Assembly: GCA_047619205.1 (NCBI GenBank)
Contig: JBLHJR010000005.1
Span: 1 to 64,000, forward strand
Direction: 5' to 3'
DNA length: 64,000 bases
Origin: Endobugula sp047619205
Lineage (GTDB): Bacteria; Pseudomonadota; Gammaproteobacteria; Pseudomonadales; Cellvibrionaceae
Each line of letters begins with the position of its first letter. Positions within the stretch are counted from its first letter, which is position 1. Made by a program: the position numbers and the translations under genes. The notes under the pieces were generated by a model, which did no database searches, had not been told where the DNA came from, and saw nothing but the letters and a program-made list of their open reading frames with translations. Below are positions 15,337 to 23,494 of this stretch, one piece after another.

Positions 15337-18300
15337 TCATAGTGTTAACTCTGGCGTAACTGCTTTTGATAACAGGTCACTGAGGTCGTAATTAATACTG
15401 GCCACGCCAAAATCGGGCTCTACAGTGAAGGGGCTTTGTACATAAAAAGGCCCTTCGTGTGAATCGTTGTCGACAATCACTATGGCGAGAATAAATTTAT
15501 CGGATTGGTTTAAACCGTAAATAATTTCATTACGACTCACGGTAATAGTGCTTTGGCCTTTGGCGCGACCTTTTACTTCAATATGACGATCGGGCTTGAT
15601 GGAACCATCGGCATTCGCGGGCGGGCGTGAACTAACATCCCAACCACATTTTTCAGCACCTACATCGGTGACTGTATAACCGAAGGCACGTTCGGCTTGT
15701 ATCACTGCATTCATAGCGACTCGCTCTACGCGGGCTCGTGCCACGGCATCGACCGAAAACTGGGTTTCACCTTTACGCATGGACAATAAGCCTTGCGGAA
15801 TCACCAAGGCGCCTCCAATAACAACGGGGGTGCTGGATACCACATTTTTAAGTGCAATCAACTCGGCTTTACGTTGTTCTAATCGGGCGGTAAGTTCATC
15901 CACACGGCGGCGGGCCATTTCGGGTTGCATGCGAGGTTGCTTGCCTGCGTTCACGTCGTCTTGCAGTTTGATGTAACGGTCGGACCAATAGTTAATTTCT
16001 TTCACCAAGCGCTCGTTTACGGCCGCCATAGTTTTATCGGCTTGGCGTTCACGACGACCTTTTACCTCGGCATAATGCTCGGGCACTAATTGCCGTGAGG
16101 CATGGTTCAACGCCAAGGCTTCTAGGTTATGGTTGAGCCAACCGGCTTGGAGTATGTCGCCTACGAGTTTCAAGTCGTATTCATCAATGGGTTGTAAATC
16201 TAAATGCGGTGCCCATCCAGCGTTGATGGCTTCGCCTTGCTCATCGATTTCAACAAACTGTAACCGACGTGATGCTACATCACCGCTTTGGCTCGACTCA
16301 CGTACTGTGTGGTCAACCATGAACAATACTTTGGGTTCGGTACTGTCGTCATTGGGGTCAACTAATACTGCGCCTTGTTTTAGTTTTGGCCGGTGCGCTT
16401 GTAACACTAAATCAGTTGCGGCAAGCATAAGTGGGTGCATGGGATGGATCATATCCGCCATGGGTTTGCCGGTTTGACGTACGTGTTGTTTTTCAAAACA
16501 GATACGTTCGTATTTTTTTAATACCGGTGTGCGGCTTTGACCAATCATACGGTCGCGCTCACGAATAGCAGCGGGTACATGACGTACTTCATATCGCCCT
16601 GATTCTCTTGCACGAAATTCACCACCCAGAGTTTGAAAAGCTGCGGTAAAAAAGGCGCGAATAAAGTAGGGCTGAAGCTTACGGGCCTCGGCTTTTTCCA
16701 TTTCTTCTTTTACAGCATAGAGCTCTTCAAGCCCCATTTGCTGTTCAACCAAGGCGTTGCGTCTGAGAATTTCTTTTAGGTGATCTGTGTCCAGTGCGCC
16801 TTCAATCACCTCATTCATTTTGGCTTTAGTTTTGGGGTCTTCACCATAGCGAATGGCCTGAACCAACAGCTCTCTTAGCGAGACGTTATCAAAGGCCTCA
16901 CCCAGCACATCAAATACTTTACCACCAAGAGCTTCTTTCTCTACTTCAATTTTATCGAAGAGTTTTTGAAAGACTTCGCCTTCGCGGGTTTCATTGGCGA
17001 CGATATTCCATAAATGGCAAACTTCTGTTTGACCAATGCGATGGATACGACCGAAACGCTGCTCTAAGCGATTTGGGTTCCATGGCAAGTCGTAGTTCAC
17101 CATTAAGTTGGCGTTTTGTAGGTTTACACCTTCGCCTGCTGCATCTGTGGCTACCAATACGGTAACTTCAGGGTCATTGCGGAATTCTTCTTGAATTTTA
17201 CGGCGCTTGTCTCGATTAGTGCCGCCAAAAATAGTGCGCACTGCGTTGGTATTACCTAGCATGTCGCCAATGCGTGCAACTAAATAGTTAAGCGTGTCTT
17301 TGTGCTCGGTAAAGATAATGAGCTTGCGACGGCTGCCCCTCTGACCTGATGAAGAGACGGTGAACATTTCCGGCTTGTCTTGTAATAAACAAGACAGCTC
17401 CTCCCACTTTTTATCGTTGCCTGATTGCACGACTAAATGGGCTTGACGCTCAAGGTATTTGAGGCTTTCAATTTCAGCTTCAAGTTCTGGAATCGTTTCA
17501 GCGGCAGATGCTTGATCCACCACTTGCTCGGCATAGAGTTCATACTCTTCGGCACTGAGATCTTCATCGAGTTCATCTAAATCATCAGGTAAGTCAATTT
17601 TTTTCTTAAAGCTGTATTCACCAACGGTTTCGGCTACGCCGTTGTTGGCCGATTGGCCGCGTGCCATCAGTTTAGTTTCCGCTAGACGATCTTCTAGGCG
17701 TTTGCGACGACGTTTTAAGGATTGGTAGATTGCCTCTGGGCTCGACGCCAAGCGACGTTGCAGCATGGTTAATGCAAAACCAACGTTGTTCTTTTTTTGA
17801 CCATCAAGATTGTCGGCGCGATTCATCTCTTCACGAACATAGGTGGTAACCTGTTCGTAGAGTGATGCTTCCATTGGTGATAGTTCATAGTTTGCGGTAT
17901 AGGCCCGACGCTCTGGAAACAATGGCGTGCCATCAAACTTAAGCAGCTCTTCTTTCACCATACGGCGCATCATGTCGGAAACATCTACCTTATGGGCACC
18001 TTCACGGAATTTGCCATAAAAGCGATCGCCATCGAGCAGCGACAACCATATTTGAAAGTCTTCTTCTTTACCGTTGTGCGGCGTTGCTGTCATCAGTAGG
18101 AAATGCCGCGTGATGGAACCCAGTAACTCACCTAGCTGGAATCGCTTGGTTTTATTCACTTTATTGCCGAAATAATTAGCCGATAATTTATGGGCTTCAT
18201 CGACAATGATTAAATCCCATTCGGTATTTTTTAATTTTTCTTGGAAGTCTTCATTTCGAGACAGTTGGTCTAACCGGCAAATAAGCTGGTCGGATTCATC

Positions 18301-18891
18301 AAAGTAATTGCCTGAAGCGCATTGTTCTTGTTTTTCACGGCTGAATATATCGAAGGTGACGCCGAATTTTTCGAGCAGCTCATCTTGCCATTGTTCTGTG
18401 AGTGAGCCAGGCGACACAATAAGAATGCGCTTTGCATCGGCACGCATTAATAATTCACGAATAAGCAAACCAGCCATGATGGTTTTACCGGCACCAGGAT
18501 CATCGGCCAAGACAAAGCGTAACGGCTGTTTAGGCAGCATGTGTTCATAAACTGCGGAAATCTGATGTGGGTAAGGATCTACGTTGGAAGTATGCACTGC
18601 CATCATTGGATCGAACAAAGCGGCTTGAGTAATACGGTGTGCTTCTAGCCCTAGCTTAAATTCAGCACCGGGTGCATCAAATGCCCAAGGTCGGCCTGCT
18701 GTGGCCAGCTCCAAGCGTACTTCATCAGACCGGAACAGCATCTGCTCGCCGAGCTTACCCTGGCTATCTTTATAGTAGACCGTGATAGCGGCATCACCGA
18801 CGGGTTCAACCTGAACAATTTTCACAATCTCTTCTGATTGAATACCGCGTATTTGAGCGTCTTTCTTTACATCCTCAAGTTTTATCATCAT
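15337..18891 (-). CDS. SNF2/DEAH-type helicase with C-terminal DUF3883
   Basis: A 1184-residue helicase when started at the ATG at 18891. Walker A DDPGAGKT lies near residue 132-138, followed by DEAH (IIVDEAHKL), the TATPHNG motif III and a C-terminal RecA lobe with VATDAAGEGVNLQ and LEQRFGRIHRIGQ, typical of SNF2-like translocases. A coiled, charged insert lies near 400-470. The C-terminal 100 residues are DUF3883: CGWDVSSR, then HIEVKGRAKG and TVSRNEI, an Asp / E-x-K arrangement like PD-(D/E)xK nucleases. So it may both move on and cut DNA (cutting is inferred). The start overlaps the HTH gene by 17 bp; GGAAGGG lies just upstream. Confidence 0.87.
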   Translation of the reverse strand: MMIKLEDVKKDAQIRGIQSEEIVKIVQVEPVGDAAITVYYKDSQGKLGEQMLFRSDEVRLELATAGRPWAFDAPGAEFKLGLEAHRITQAALFDPMMAVHTSNVDPYPHQISAVYEHMLPKQPLRFVLADDPGAGKTIMAGLLIRELLMRADAKRILIVSPGSLTEQWQDELLEKFGVTFDIFSREKQEQCASGNYFDESDQLICRLDQLSRNEDFQEKLKNTEWDLIIVDEAHKLSANYFGNKVNKTKRFQLGELLGSITRHFLLMTATPHNGKEEDFQIWLSLLDGDRFYGKFREGAHKVDVSDMMRRMVKEELLKFDGTPLFPERRAYTANYELSPMEASLYEQVTTYVREEMNRADNLDGQKKNNVGFALTMLQRRLASSPEAIYQSLKRRRKRLEDRLAETKLMARGQSANNGVAETVGEYSFKKKIDLPDDLDELDEDLSAEEYELYAEQVVDQASAAETIPELEAEIESLKYLERQAHLVVQSGNDKKWEELSCLLQDKPEMFTVSSSGQRGSRRKLIIFTEHKDTLNYLVARIGDMLGNTNAVRTIFGGTNRDKRRKIQEEFRNDPEVTVLVATDAAGEGVNLQNANLMVNYDLPWNPNRLEQRFGRIHRIGQTEVCHLWNIVANETREGEVFQKLFDKIEVEKEALGGKVFDVLGEAFDNVSLRELLVQAIRYGEDPKTKAKMNEVIEGALDTDHLKEILRRNALVEQQMGLEELYAVKEEMEKAEARKLQPYFIRAFFTAAFQTLGGEFRARESGRYEVRHVPAAIRERDRMIGQSRTPVLKKYERICFEKQHVRQTGKPMADMIHPMHPLMLAATDLVLQAHRPKLKQGAVLVDPNDDSTEPKVLFMVDHTVRESSQSGDVASRRLQFVEIDEQGEAINAGWAPHLDLQPIDEYDLKLVGDILQAGWLNHNLEALALNHASRQLVPEHYAEVKGRRERQADKTMAAVNERLVKEINYWSDRYIKLQDDVNAGKQPRMQPEMARRRVDELTARLEQRKAELIALKNVVSSTPVVIGGALVIPQGLLSMRKGETQFSVDAVARARVERVAMNAVIQAERAFGYTVTDVGAEKCGWDVSSRPPANADGSIKPDRHIEVKGRAKGQSTITVSRNEIIYGLNQSDKFILAIVIVDNDSHEGPFYVQSPFTVEPDFGVASINYDLSDLLSKAVTPELTL

Positions 18892-19066
18892 TCCCTTCCC
18901 ACTTTTTTTGCTCGATCCAACTTTCAATATCTTCTCTTTTAAAACGCCAACTTCCACCCACTTTAAAGCCGGGCAACTTGCCTTCGGCAGCCAATTTATA
19001 AGCGGTTTTTTCAGCCAGCTTTAAGTAGGCTGCAACCTCTTTTAATGTCAAAATTTCATCTGTCAT
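18875..19066 (-). CDS. Small excisionase-like HTH protein, first gene of the locus
   Basis: A 63-residue winged-HTH protein (MerR/excisionase type, helix-turn-helix_17): LTLKEVAAYLKLAEKTAYKL, then FKVGGSWRFKREDIESWI. The ATG at 19066 (MTDEILT) is chosen; upstream in-frame codons give no family match. Its last 17 bases overlap the helicase start, so the two are translationally linked. Such proteins act as DNA-binding regulators or recombination directionality factors. Here it most likely controls the locus or targets the complex to DNA; an integrase partner is not present. Confidence 0.8.
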   Translation of the reverse strand: MTDEILTLKEVAAYLKLAEKTAYKLAAEGKLPGFKVGGSWRFKREDIESWIEQKKWEGNDDKT

Positions 19067-19217
19067 AGTGTCTATTATCGTATCTATCGCCGCAGAACAA
19101 AGGGGAGAATATGGGAAAATAGAGGAAGCTTCAACCATAAAGGCTTCAAGCAAGATGGTTTTTAGCGTAGATTGATAAAATTGACCGCCCACCTGTACAG
19201 CACACCAAGGATATAAG
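19067..19217. promoter_or_regulatory. Divergent promoter region between the locus and the nuclease gene
   Basis: 151 bp separate the minus-strand HTH/helicase genes from the plus-strand nuclease gene. Both must be promoted from here because no gene lies upstream of either. I see no confident -35/-10 pair or clear operator palindrome; the call rests on gene orientation only. Confidence 0.45.
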
Positions 19218-20654
19218 ATGAATAACACGACAAAGGGGTATTACATTAAGCCTAGTGATGCTAGCTCGTGGACTCAATGTATTCGACGTGTATGGCTAGA
19301 TAACAAGTCAGAATTGGACATAGAGCCAGCAGAAGATGCCTTTGCGTCTCTGATCATTGAATTAGGGCTTGCGCATGAACAAGCTGTGCTGGCAGAACTG
19401 CGTAAACAATACACCGTATATACTGCTACCTCACCTGAAGATACACAACGGCTAATGACTGAAGGCGTCGATGTTATTTACCAAGCGCAATTACTGGATG
19501 ATGAAAACCGTTTTGTTGGCTACCCTGATTTTTTGATTCGTCATGATAGCGGTGAATATCAAGCGACCGACGTCAAGCTATCGCTGAACGAAGATAAAAA
19601 AGAGATTCAGGTTCAGCTTGGATTTTACCGTCAAATGCTCAACTCTACTTTGCCCGCTATTGTCTTTCTGGGAAACGGACAACAAGCCTTGATTGGTGAC
19701 GATGCCAATGCCATCACCAATAAATTTGTGGCAGAAATGCGTGAATTACTCAGCCTCGATGCTGAGCCGCTAGTTCACTATAGTCACAGTAAGTGTCGGG
19801 CATGCCCTTATTACACGCATTGCAAACCTACTTTTGAAGCAAAGGGAGCGCTAAGCCTACTCTACGGTGTAGATGCTCGATCAGCACCTGGTCTCGACGC
19901 TAGCGGTATTCACACCATCACCGATCTTGCGAATACCGACCCCCAAAACATTCCCGACATACCCTATTTAAAAGGTGACGACAAAAAGAATCGAGCGGTA
20001 CTACAAGCTAAATCTTATCTTACAGGAGAGATTTTTCAATTTAATACGGTTACTTTGCCGAATGGGCAGTGGGTACATTTCGATATAGAGGATAACCCGC
20101 TAACGGGTACTGGCAACAAACACGTTTATCTTTGGGGATTTTTAGTACCAGAATATAGCCATACGGATTTTGAGGCGGTGTGGACAGATACCGCTGAAGA
20201 GGACAAAAAGGGCTGGCTGGGTTTTCTAGCGAAAATCGAGGAATACAGGCAACGTTACCCCGACTTAATACTGGCACATTATTCCAGCCACGAGCGCAGT
20301 ACTATTCGAAGCTATGCTAAACGGTATGATATGGAAGAACATTGCACTGTGAGCTATTTACTGGGAAAAGATAGCCCATTATTCGATATGCAGAAACCCG
20401 TGCTTAATAGCCTTGTATTGCCACTACAAGGCTATGGCTTAAAAGACATTTGCAAGCATAAAGACTTGGTTAACTTTCAATGGGAAGATGATAGCGCAGG
20501 CTCGCAGTGGTCTGTGGTGCAATTCAACCGCTTTCTGCATGAACCTGACTCAGCAATGAAAAGCCCATTAAAAAAAGAGATACTTGGCTATAACCGCGAC
20601 GATGTTATCGCGACGAGACGCCTTGAAGAATGGCTTCGCCATAGTGGTAATTAG
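19218..20654 (+). CDS. TM0106-type nuclease: Cas4/RecB-like domain plus RNase H-like domain
   Basis: A 478-residue protein with two nuclease parts. The N-terminal half is RecB/Cas4-like: GYPDFLI (D104) and TDVKLS (D118, K120) provide PD-(D/E)xK residues, and C21, C193, C196 and C202 (CRACPYYTHC) fit an iron-sulfur cluster. The C-terminal half resembles RNase_H_2, a DEDD-type 3'-5' exonuclease: HFDIEDNP (D289, E291), LAHYSSHERSTI and GYNRDDVIATRRLEEWL. No CRISPR array or other cas gene lies nearby. It is divergent from the helicase locus and sits at its border, so it may be an accessory DNA-repair or defence nuclease. ATG at 19218. Confidence 0.78.
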   Translation: MNNTTKGYYIKPSDASSWTQCIRRVWLDNKSELDIEPAEDAFASLIIELGLAHEQAVLAELRKQYTVYTATSPEDTQRLMTEGVDVIYQAQLLDDENRFVGYPDFLIRHDSGEYQATDVKLSLNEDKKEIQVQLGFYRQMLNSTLPAIVFLGNGQQALIGDDANAITNKFVAEMRELLSLDAEPLVHYSHSKCRACPYYTHCKPTFEAKGALSLLYGVDARSAPGLDASGIHTITDLANTDPQNIPDIPYLKGDDKKNRAVLQAKSYLTGEIFQFNTVTLPNGQWVHFDIEDNPLTGTGNKHVYLWGFLVPEYSHTDFEAVWTDTAEEDKKGWLGFLAKIEEYRQRYPDLILAHYSSHERSTIRSYAKRYDMEEHCTVSYLLGKDSPLFDMQKPVLNSLVLPLQGYGLKDICKHKDLVNFQWEDDSAGSQWSVVQFNRFLHEPDSAMKSPLKKEILGYNRDDVIATRRLEEWLRHSGN

Positions 20655-20706
20655 GTAGGTTTATGGCTTAAATATTAGGCCACTTTAGCCTGATGCCCCA
20701 ATAGGA

Positions 20707-20917
20707 TTAAGACAGCGGCTGGTGTAACTGCTCCATTGTCGGCAAAAGGTCGCGTACTTCACACTGCAATGTCTGAGCTATCACATAGGCTTTTTGTAGG
20801 GTAATGCTAACGATCCCGCGCTCAATTCTACTCATGTAGCTGCGATCTATCCCTGCGAGCAATGCCAAGCGCTCCTGAGAGATATGCAGTTTTTCTGGCA
20901 TTACGTACATTCTGCAT
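20707..20917 (-). pseudogene. XRE-type HTH regulator, frameshifted near the N-terminus
   Basis: The main frame gives SQERLALLAGIDRSYMSRIE, GIVSITLQKAYVIAQTLQC and EVRDLLP, a Cro/C1-type HTH as found in restriction-modification controller proteins. The expected first helix is in another frame: from an ATG at 20917 the sequence reads MQNVRNARKTAYLS and then joins SQERLA only after a one-base shift near 20874. The in-frame ATG at 20910 gives an N-terminus (MYVMPEKLHI) that does not fit the family. So it is probably inactive, unless a sequencing error explains the shift. Confidence 0.65.
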
Positions 20918-20958
20918 TAGGCGACAATTAGCTTGCAGGGCGACATAATCCCTATAAC

Positions 20959-21180
20959 TTACATCTTGCGGCTGGTGTAAGAAAGAACCTTAGCATTGCA
21001 TTGAGACTCTTCTTGCTCTAACTCATCTTTTTCAAAAGTGGCTAAAATATCCTGAAGCTGCGATTCAGCAAGATCGGGGTGCCCTTGCTTCAAGCTAGTG
21101 CAGGCATCTTCGATTAAATCTAAACATAACTCTAGATACACTTTATTTTTATAGAGCGTTAAGTCTGTAATTTTCGCCAT
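20959..21180 (-). CDS. Small hypothetical acidic protein (73 aa)
   Basis: A helical, Glu/Leu-rich 73-residue protein beginning MAKITDLTLYKNKVYLELCL. I do not recognise the family. It is preceded on the same strand by another small gene (21226-21393). The last 15 codons and the flanking sequence are repeated, diverged, at 25958-26000 near the other end of the island, where they read HNATILLYTSRKR against CNAKVLSYTSRKM here. This shows the gene belonged to a duplicated or recombined segment. Confidence 0.55.
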   Translation of the reverse strand: MAKITDLTLYKNKVYLELCLDLIEDACTSLKQGHPDLAESQLQDILATFEKDELEQEESQCNAKVLSYTSRKM

Positions 21181-21225
21181 CGTATTAGCCTTATATTTTA
21201 CCCGTCATTGACTATCAAAAGAATT

Positions 21226-21393
21226 TTAAAAATTTCGGGAAACCTCATCAATGATTAACCACAAACCTTCCACTTCTTTGTCATCTAAATCTAAGTCACT
21301 TATCCCTGACGTCGTCTGCTGAAGAAAGCGTACACGCTGGATAGCAATATCTTGAAGACTGACAAAGTCCACAGTATCTTTTTCTTTATCCAT
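21226..21393 (-). CDS. Small hypothetical acidic protein (55 aa)
   Basis: An ATG at 21393 opens a 55-codon frame: MDKEKDTVDFVSLQDIAIQR, then SDLDLDDKEVEGLWLIIDEV. GAAGGG lies about 12 bases upstream. It is acidic and probably helical. Family unknown. It lies 45 bp upstream of the 73-residue gene on the same strand, so the two likely form a small operon. Confidence 0.5.
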   Translation of the reverse strand: MDKEKDTVDFVSLQDIAIQRVRFLQQTTSGISDLDLDDKEVEGLWLIIDEVSRNF

Positions 21394-21599
21394 ATCGCAT
21401 TAACCCTTCGCTACTTTCATCTCCTGTAGTAGACAAAAATATAGGATAAAAAAGTAACAATCAACCTTTATCGGATTATTGCATCGTGAAGTAAAAAGCC
21501 ATAAAAGATTGTCATTTAGATGTAAAAGTTGACACCATTAATAACGAACTACATTACGACGTAGTCCATATACTTATCATTCGTTAGATGGAGAAAATT

Positions 21600-22304
21600 A
21601 TGCTGTTATCACTTGCTCTCATTCAACTACTATTATTTATCGCGTTTTTCATCCTGGAAAATAAATATCCCGCTAGAAATCTACCTCGAAATCGATACTT
21701 CTTTCGCTGGTGGATCTTCACACAAACATTTGCCATTCTATGGATAAAAGTGTTATTTATTTTTATGCACAAACCCACCCATGGTTTACTACACCCTAAT
21801 GCAGGTGTTGTAGAGCTCGGGGCATTATTCTTCTTAACTTACTCATTCTTTAACTACTGGTGGCACCGTCTAAAGCATAGCAACCCCATTATATGGCGCT
21901 ACATTCATCGTTTTCATCATGCGCCCTCTAAAATGGAAGTAGCATTGATTTTTTTCAAACACCCTTTAGAAATTGTCGCTAATAGCCTGTTAATTTATAG
22001 TGTAGCCTGGCTACTCTCCTTGCCCATTGAGGCCGTTGCCATTGGACTACTCATAGAAGGTGTAATAGAAACTTACCACCACGCCAACATCAACACACCA
22101 AAAAAAATGCGTTGGATCAGTCTCTTTATCCAAACACCTGAAATGCATTTAATTCATCACCAAAAGGGGCTGCATCGATATAACTATGTCACCTTTTTAT
22201 GGGACACCGTTTTTAAAACGGCGCGTATTCCAAAAAATTGGGATGATGAGCTAGGACTAAATTTAAAAAATGGCATCAAAGGCATCTTTCTTTGCAAAAA
22301 GTAG
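21600..22304 (+). CDS. Sterol desaturase/fatty acid hydroxylase-family membrane enzyme
   Basis: A 234-residue membrane protein of the di-iron fatty acid hydroxylase superfamily. The His clusters are present in order: HRLKH near residue 92, HRFHH near 107, HH near 165 and HLIHH near 184, together supplying the metal ligands. Several hydrophobic segments surround them. The substrate is not predictable; relatives hydroxylate lipids, sterols or carotenoids. The ATG at 21600 is preferred over 21588 because GGAG sits seven bases before it. It is a lone gene within the accessory region. Confidence 0.82.
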   Translation: MLLSLALIQLLLFIAFFILENKYPARNLPRNRYFFRWWIFTQTFAILWIKVLFIFMHKPTHGLLHPNAGVVELGALFFLTYSFFNYWWHRLKHSNPIIWRYIHRFHHAPSKMEVALIFFKHPLEIVANSLLIYSVAWLLSLPIEAVAIGLLIEGVIETYHHANINTPKKMRWISLFIQTPEMHLIHHQKGLHRYNYVTFLWDTVFKTARIPKNWDDELGLNLKNGIKGIFLCKK

Positions 22305-22320
22305 TACAAATTTAAACATA

Positions 22321-22342
22321 CTCATCTATTATTGTAGATGAG
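22321..22342. other. Perfect 8-bp hairpin after the hydroxylase gene
   Basis: CTCATCTA and TAGATGAG pair around a 6-base loop, 17 bases after the hydroxylase stop and 30 bases before the next start. There is no U-tract, so it is a weak terminator candidate or an RNA-stability element. Confidence 0.35.
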
Positions 22343-22371
22343 CCCACTATTATAGATAGAAGGAAACAATC

Positions 22372-22764
22372 ATGCTTGCCCGAAAAGAAAACATAGCGCT
22401 TGAAAGCTATAACACTCCCGCCGACATTGATTTTATTTTACGCCAAGAAATTAATAAAAAAGTCAAACAAGATAAAATGAAATATGACGAGTTGGCACAA
22501 ATAATCGCTACTGATGTAGCCACACGATTTAGCGCCATTCATTATTTAGTGGATCAAGGCACCCTGAGCCAAACAGCCTTTGACAAGTTAATTGAAAAAA
22601 ATACACCTTCTCGCGCCTACATTGGAAAATACGCATTAGGGCAATCCATTTGCATCCGTTATACCAACAGTATTGCGATGGCATTGGGTATCGATTATAC
22701 GGTCACTGCATACGACCCTGCTCAAGACACACTAAGAGAACTGGAACTTCATGATCAACTGTAA
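22372..22764 (+). CDS. Hypothetical protein (130 aa), first of a two-gene module
   Basis: I do not recognise this family. It begins MLARKENIALESYNTPADID and contains KYDELAQIIATDVATRFSAI, an Arg/Lys-poor helix pair that could be a degenerate HTH. AAGGAAAC precedes the ATG. It is followed 13 bp later by a small HTH gene on the same strand, the layout of many toxin-antitoxin or regulator pairs, but no toxin fold is evident. Confidence 0.6.
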   Translation: MLARKENIALESYNTPADIDFILRQEINKKVKQDKMKYDELAQIIATDVATRFSAIHYLVDQGTLSQTAFDKLIEKNTPSRAYIGKYALGQSICIRYTNSIAMALGIDYTVTAYDPAQDTLRELELHDQL

Positions 22765-22777
22765 GGATGCAATAGCC

Positions 22778-23107
22778 ATGAGTTTATCCATAGGCGAACA
22801 GCTATCGCTGGCACGCGAGCAGCGACAGTTTTCAAAAACGCAGCTGTCGCGCGTTTTGGCTGCGCAGGGCTGTAAATTATCCCCTAGGCAAATCCGTGCA
22901 TTAGAAAGTGATGAGGCCGTAAAAGCCTCACTAAACGATCTAAAAAAATTGTTTGATTTATTAGCCGTAGAGACCGATTTTATTATCGATAAAAAATCAG
23001 ATTTTAGCTTAAAAAAACAAGCCAAACAGTCCATGAAAGAATTAGCTCGACGCGGTAAAGAAGCGGATGTGTTCTCTATTTTTAAAGATGCGATAACATC
23101 GATATAA
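22778..23107 (+). CDS. Small HTH-domain protein (109 aa), second of a two-gene module
   Basis: RodZ/XRE-like HTH at the N-terminus: GEQLSLAREQRQFSKTQLSR, then KLSPRQIRALESDE. It is followed by a Lys-rich C-terminal tail. The ATG at 22778 is chosen because AAGGA lies 11 bases upstream; an earlier in-frame ATG at 22751 would overlap the preceding gene. Probably a DNA-binding regulator of its own operon. No partner family can be named. Confidence 0.6.
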   Translation: MSLSIGEQLSLAREQRQFSKTQLSRVLAAQGCKLSPRQIRALESDEAVKASLNDLKKLFDLLAVETDFIIDKKSDFSLKKQAKQSMKELARRGKEADVFSIFKDAITSI

Positions 23108-23240
23108 CATCCAAGAAAACACGCCAACTACTAAATATTTATACCCAGCGAGCAACGAAGATAAACATAAAAAGATCACTTTAAGCATGCCCTTTTATAT
23201 TGCACTAACTCCAAGCAACGGGTGGAACGTGAGCCATCCA

Positions 23241-23381
23241 CTATGACTTATACATTCGATCAAAACCCTGCGGGCTAAAACCATTCATACGCTTTTTACC
23301 CATTAAGATCACTGGCACACCTTTTCCACCTAGTGCATCATAATGTCGCTTAGCCCGCGCATTTTTCTCTATATCATATTC
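23241..23381 (-). pseudogene. Glutaredoxin-like gene fragment (C-terminal part only)
   Basis: The frame EYDIEKNARAKRHYDALGGK, then GVPVILMGKKRMNGF, is nearly identical to the C-terminal half of the glutaredoxin domain encoded at 29834-30049, with a shared stop context. The CxxC active site and everything upstream are missing; beyond 23381 the sequences no longer match. It is a diverged partial duplicate about 6.6 kb from the source gene. Confidence 0.82.
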
Positions 23382-23494
23382 ACAACAGCTGCGCCCACAA
23401 CCTACCCTGCTTATAATTAAAACAATAACATTCGCCAAAAGTCCCATCGGACAGCTATAATTGTCTACTTTTAACGCTATCAACAGAGTTTATA

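Noticed and set aside
7004..19066. A classical DISARM or BREX system
   Set aside because: No DUF1998 protein, PLD nuclease, PglZ or BrxA/BrxB was seen; only helicase and methylase are shared themes.
23241..23483. An 80-residue intact glutaredoxin gene
   Set aside because: The N-terminal 35 codons are unrelated to glutaredoxin and the CxxC site is missing; it is a fragment joined to random frame.
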